Shown here: positions 61,146 to 64,000 of the stretch, in pieces
Numbering within the stretch: the first letter of the stretch is position 1
Layout: every line of letters starts with the position of its first letter
Assembly (NCBI RefSeq): GCF_030848945.1
Contig: NZ_JANHAX010000002.1
Span: forward strand, 62,001 to 126,000
Direction: 5' to 3'
From: Marimonas arenosa
GTDB lineage: Bacteria; Pseudomonadota; Alphaproteobacteria; Rhodobacterales; Rhodobacteraceae
Length of the DNA: 64,000 nucleotides
Made by a program: the position numbers and the translations under genes
Notes under the pieces: generated by a model
Told to the model about the DNA's origin: nothing
The model's database searches: none
The model's input: only the letters and a program-made list of their open reading frames with translations

Positions 61146-62593
61146 GCCTGGAAGATCTGTGGTTAGATCCGTCGAAATGCCTGATCGACGGGGCATGGGT
61201 GGCCCCTGCTGGGGGCGAAGTCCTGCCGTTGATGAACCCGTCGACCGGCGAGCAGATCGGGGAGATCGCGCGCGGGCGGGCGGCGGATGTCGATGCCGCG
61301 GTCGCGGCGGCACGCAAAGCATACGATAGCGTATGGTCACGAACCCCGGCGGCGGAACGGGGTCGCATCCTGATGCGGCTGAAAACGCTGGTCGAGGAAA
61401 AGGTAGAGGCGCTGGCGCGGATCGAGGCGCTGGATGTGGGCAAACCCCTGAAACAGGCGCGGGCCGACGCGGTGGCGCTGGCGCGGTACATGGAATTCTA
61501 TGGCGGGGCCGCCGACAAGCTGATGGGCGAGACCATTCCCTATCTCGATGGCTACACGGTCTACACGCTGCGCGAGCCGCACGGGGTGACGGCGCATATC
61601 GTGCCGTGGAACTACCCGATGCAGATCATCGGCCGCAGCGTTGGCGCGGCGCTGGCGGCGGGCAATGCCTGTGTGTTGAAGCCGGCCGAGGACGCTTGCC
61701 TGACGGCGCTGGCCTTCGCCGACCTGGCCAAGGCGGCCGGCCTGCCGGACGGAGTGCTGAACGTGGTGCCGGGCTGGGGCCACGAGGCCGGTGCAGCGCT
61801 GAGCGGGCATCCGGGGATCGATCATGTCAGTTTCACCGGCTCGGTGGCCACGGGGGCGATGATCCAGGCGGCGGCGGCAAAGAACGTGGTGCCGGTGACG
61901 CTGGAACTGGGCGGCAAGAGCCCGCAGGTGGTGTTCGATGACGCCGATATCGACACAGCGCTGCCGTTTCTGGTGAATGCCGGCATTCAGAACGCTGGGC
62001 AGACCTGTTCGGCGTCGTCACGCATCCTGATCCAGCGCGGGGTCTATGACGAGGTGGTGGGGCGGATGGCCGAGCGCTATGCCCTGCTGCGGGTGGGGCC
62101 GGCGATGGACGATCTCGATGTCGGGCCGCTGATCTCGGCCAAGCAGAAGGGGATCGTCAGCGGATATCTCGACCAGGGGGATGACCTAGAAACAGCGGCC
62201 TTGGGCCAGCTGGTGAACGCGCCCAAGGGCGGGAACTATGTCGCGCCACGGCTCTTTGCCGGGGTGTCGGCGGAACATGCGCTGGCGCGGGACGAGATTT
62301 TCGGCCCCGTACAGGTGGCGATTCCCTTCGATGAGGAGGAAGAGGCGGTGAAGATCGCTAATGGCACCGATTATGGCCTGGTGGCGAGCATCTGGAGCCG
62401 GGACGGTGCGCGGCAGATGCGGCTGGCCAGGGCGATCAGGGCCGGGCAAGTATTCATCAACAATTACGGTGCCGGGGGCGGCGTGGAATTGCCCTTCGGC
62501 GGCATGGGAAAGTCGGGCCACGGACGTGAGAAGGGGTTCGAGGCGTTGTATGGGTTTACCGTGCTCAAGACGGTGGCGGCCTATCACGGGTAA
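61142..62593 (+). CDS. NAD(P)-dependent aldehyde dehydrogenase
   Basis: 483 residues. Catalytic Cys289 in NAGQTCSASSR, Glu255 in VTLELGGKSPQ, cofactor loop FTGSVATG (231-238) and PWNYP (155-159). The sequence resembles betaine-aldehyde/gamma-aminobutyraldehyde-type dehydrogenases. It oxidises an aldehyde to the acid; the substrate is not known. ATG overlaps the ATPase stop by 4 bp, so transport and oxidation are coupled in one transcript. Confidence 0.92.
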   Translation: MSLEDLWLDPSKCLIDGAWVAPAGGEVLPLMNPSTGEQIGEIARGRAADVDAAVAAARKAYDSVWSRTPAAERGRILMRLKTLVEEKVEALARIEALDVGKPLKQARADAVALARYMEFYGGAADKLMGETIPYLDGYTVYTLREPHGVTAHIVPWNYPMQIIGRSVGAALAAGNACVLKPAEDACLTALAFADLAKAAGLPDGVLNVVPGWGHEAGAALSGHPGIDHVSFTGSVATGAMIQAAAAKNVVPVTLELGGKSPQVVFDDADIDTALPFLVNAGIQNAGQTCSASSRILIQRGVYDEVVGRMAERYALLRVGPAMDDLDVGPLISAKQKGIVSGYLDQGDDLETAALGQLVNAPKGGNYVAPRLFAGVSAEHALARDEIFGPVQVAIPFDEEEEAVKIANGTDYGLVASIWSRDGARQMRLARAIRAGQVFINNYGAGGGVELPFGGMGKSGHGREKGFEALYGFTVLKTVAAYHG

Positions 62594-62635
62594 GGGACGG
62601 TGCGTTGAAAACGCACCCTGCGGAAGGGGGATCAG

Positions 62636-63370
62636 ATGATTTTCGAAGGACGGTTCGCCGGGCGGCGGGCGATTGTCACCGGCGGGGCCTCGGGGATCGG
62701 CCGGGCCTGCGCGGCGCGGATGCGCGACGAGGGCGCCGAGGTGACGGTGTGGGACATCGATACGGCCGCGATGGCCGTTATGGAGGGGGTCCGCAGCCGC
62801 GACGTCGACGTGACCGATGCGAGCGCGGTCGAGGCGGCGATGGCGGCGGATGCCGAGGCGATGGGCGGGCTCGACATCCTGGTCTGTTCGGCCGGGATCA
62901 CCGGGCCGAACGCAACGACCTGGGAGTATCCACTGGAGGATTGGCACCGGGTTTATGACCTGAACCTGCATGGGGTGTTCTATTGCAACCGGGTGGCGGC
63001 GCCGATGATGAAAGCGGCCGGCTATGGCAGGATCGTTAACATCGCCTCGATCGCGGGCAAGGAGGGCAACCCGAACGCGCCGGCCTACAGCTCGTCCAAG
63101 GCGGCGGTCATCGGGTTGACGAAATCGCTCGGCAAGGAGTTGGCCGATACGGGCGTAACGGTCAACTGCGTGGCGCCGGCGGCGGTGGAAAGCCCGATTT
63201 TCGAGCAGATGACCGAAGAGTTCATCGCCTATATGAAATCGAAGATCCCGATGGGACGGTTCGGCACTACCGACGAGATCGCCGCAATGGTGACCTGGCT
63301 GGCCTGCGAGGAGGCGGCGTTTTCCACCGGCGCCTGTTTCGACGTTTCGGGCGGACGGGCGACCTATTGA
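62636..63370 (+). CDS. SDR family oxidoreductase
   Basis: 244 residues. Cofactor motif VTGGASGIGRA (15-25), catalytic Ser in NIASIAGKEGN and YSSSKAA with the Tyr-x3-Lys pair. The segment VDVTDASAVEAAMAADAE and the ending SGGRATY are ordinary classical SDR. It may interconvert an alcohol and a ketone of the same pathway as the adjacent aldehyde dehydrogenase. GGAAGGGGG precedes the ATG, 42 bp after the ALDH gene. Confidence 0.9.
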   Translation: MIFEGRFAGRRAIVTGGASGIGRACAARMRDEGAEVTVWDIDTAAMAVMEGVRSRDVDVTDASAVEAAMAADAEAMGGLDILVCSAGITGPNATTWEYPLEDWHRVYDLNLHGVFYCNRVAAPMMKAAGYGRIVNIASIAGKEGNPNAPAYSSSKAAVIGLTKSLGKELADTGVTVNCVAPAAVESPIFEQMTEEFIAYMKSKIPMGRFGTTDEIAAMVTWLACEEAAFSTGACFDVSGGRATY

Positions 63371-63375
63371 GCGCA

Positions 63376-63909
63376 ATGCGGGCAGCCCGGCTTGAGAGGC
63401 TTGCGCGGGAAGTGCGTGCGTTTCTGGAGCCGCACTGGGCCGTGTGGCACGCGCGGACCGGATCGCCAGAGGGACGTCGCACGCTGTCGGAAGGTACTTG
63501 CGGACGATCGTCGCGCTTCCTCTGCGAGGTGCTGCGGCGGGACGGGTTCGAGGCCGAGTTGGTCTTTGGGTCGCCGGTGGAATGTGACTGTGGGTTTCGA
63601 ACCGAGGCCGGGTGGAAAGGGCACGGCTGGGTCTTGGTGCGAGAGCCGGCGCGGATCGTCGATCTGACCGCCGACCAATTCGGCGCCGCGCCGGTGATCG
63701 TGACCGGGATCGATGACCCGCGCTATCGCGCCGGGCACGACATAGCGGGGCCTGGTTGGATCGCCGAGCGCCAGCGCGTCGCGCGCACGCTGCTGCGGGC
63801 CTGGGATGCACGCGGCCTTGCGTCGGAGGGCAAAAGCACGTCATCTGATCCGGCAAAACTGAGAAAGGGAGGAGGCCGATGCGGCTGGAAGGAAAAACCG
63901 CAATCGTGA
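63376..63909 (+). CDS. Hypothetical protein with cysteine-hydrolase-like triad
   Basis: 177 residues, family not firmly recognised. The pattern [15 protein letters not shown] (Cys42), KGHGWVLV (His83) and [11 protein letters not shown] (Asp96) has the Cys...His...Asp order and local context of papain-/transglutaminase-like hydrolases of small bacterial proteins. Two further Cys (C70, C72) lie between. No signal peptide. A TTG at 63367 that overlaps the SDR stop (TTGA) is an alternative, coupled start. The C-terminal 30 residues are low-complexity, and the gene runs 31 bp into the next SDR gene. Function unknown. Confidence 0.6.
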   Translation: MRAARLERLAREVRAFLEPHWAVWHARTGSPEGRRTLSEGTCGRSSRFLCEVLRRDGFEAELVFGSPVECDCGFRTEAGWKGHGWVLVREPARIVDLTADQFGAAPVIVTGIDDPRYRAGHDIAGPGWIAERQRVARTLLRAWDARGLASEGKSTSSDPAKLRKGGGRCGWKEKPQS

Positions 63910-64000
63910 CCGGCGCCGCGAGCGGGTTCGGTGCGGGCATCGCCCGCAAATTCGCGACCGAGGGGGCGCAGGTGATGGTGGTCGATATCGACCATGACGG
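63879..64000 (+). CDS. SDR family oxidoreductase (partial, runs off the right edge)
   Basis: ATG at 63879 with a strong GGGAGGAGG just upstream. The visible 40 codons read [20 protein letters not shown] and continue with [20 protein letters not shown], the first beta-alpha-beta of a classical SDR with the GxxxGxG cofactor motif. It overlaps the 3' end of the upstream gene by 31 bp in another frame. The rest is outside the window, so no substrate can be suggested. Confidence 0.88.
   Translation, partial: MRLEGKTAIVTGAASGFGAGIARKFATEGAQVMVVDIDHD

Noticed and set aside
1..64000. CRISPR arrays, tRNA or rRNA genes, insertion sequences
   Set aside because: No regularly spaced repeats, no cloverleaf or rRNA signatures and no transposase-like protein were seen on either strand.

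Overview
The window looks like a chromosomal segment of a GC-rich alphaproteobacterium of the order Rhodobacterales (Roseobacter/Rhodobacter relatives). The evidence is the FnrL-hemN-uspA-ccoNOQP-ccoGHIS order with FNR boxes, a CbbR-cbbFPTGKA operon of Rhodobacter form II layout, an alpha-type PheA next to a membrane-anchored cytochrome c552, a YejABEF importer, and a DmdB/AlkK-like acyl-CoA ligase in a beta-oxidation cluster. No tRNA, rRNA, CRISPR array, transposase or integrase was found.

Layout. 1-4.5 kb: the end of a DUF1287 gene, the SRP RNA gene (ffs), a CpdB-like nucleotidase, nudC and an SRPBCC protein. 4.5-6.4 kb: a small AT-rich island, absent in character from its surroundings. It holds three minus-strand genes (64-aa charged protein, ribbon-helix-helix-like protein, membrane-anchored alpha/beta hydrolase) behind a near-perfect sigma70 promoter that contains an operator-like repeat, and it lies between imperfect direct repeats. 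6.4-14 kb: pheA, cycM and the yejABEF oligopeptide importer. 14-26.5 kb: an oxygen-responsive respiratory block (hemN, fnrL, uspA, cbb3 oxidase and its copper/assembly factors) with four FNR-type boxes. 26.7-41.4 kb: a SPOR-domain D,D-carboxypeptidase, then a long minus-strand acyl-CoA catabolic cluster (ligase, two acyl-CoA dehydrogenases, two SDRs, MaoC hydratase, thiolase, NMO, thioesterase, CurA-like reductase) that also contains an APH-type kinase and a histidine phosphatase, then a quinone oxidoreductase. 41.5-52.5 kb: cbbR and a complete Calvin-cycle operon that has no RuBisCO gene. 52.7-64 kb: an M20 hydrolase, a biotin-carrier/carboxyltransferase fusion, a peptide-type ABC importer, an aldehyde dehydrogenase, an SDR, a cysteine-hydrolase-like protein and the start of another SDR, probably one uptake-and-catabolism unit.

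How it works together. FnrL probably induces the high-affinity cbb3 oxidase, its copper loading (CcoI) and anaerobic haem synthesis (HemN) when oxygen falls, and CycM may deliver electrons to the oxidase. The Calvin-type operon can regenerate ribulose 1,5-bisphosphate and remove 2-phosphoglycolate, but its carboxylase is missing from the expected site. The acyl-CoA cluster supplies a ligase-to-thiolase route, and its kinase/phosphatase pair suggests hydroxylated acyl substrates.

Most notable observations: the island with its operator and hairpin-covered start codon; the RuBisCO-less cbb operon; two intergenic hairpins, 43 kb apart, each with a 27-nt loop encoding a single-nucleotide-loop G-quadruplex motif on the opposite strand; and the kinase/phosphatase pair in the acyl-CoA cluster.
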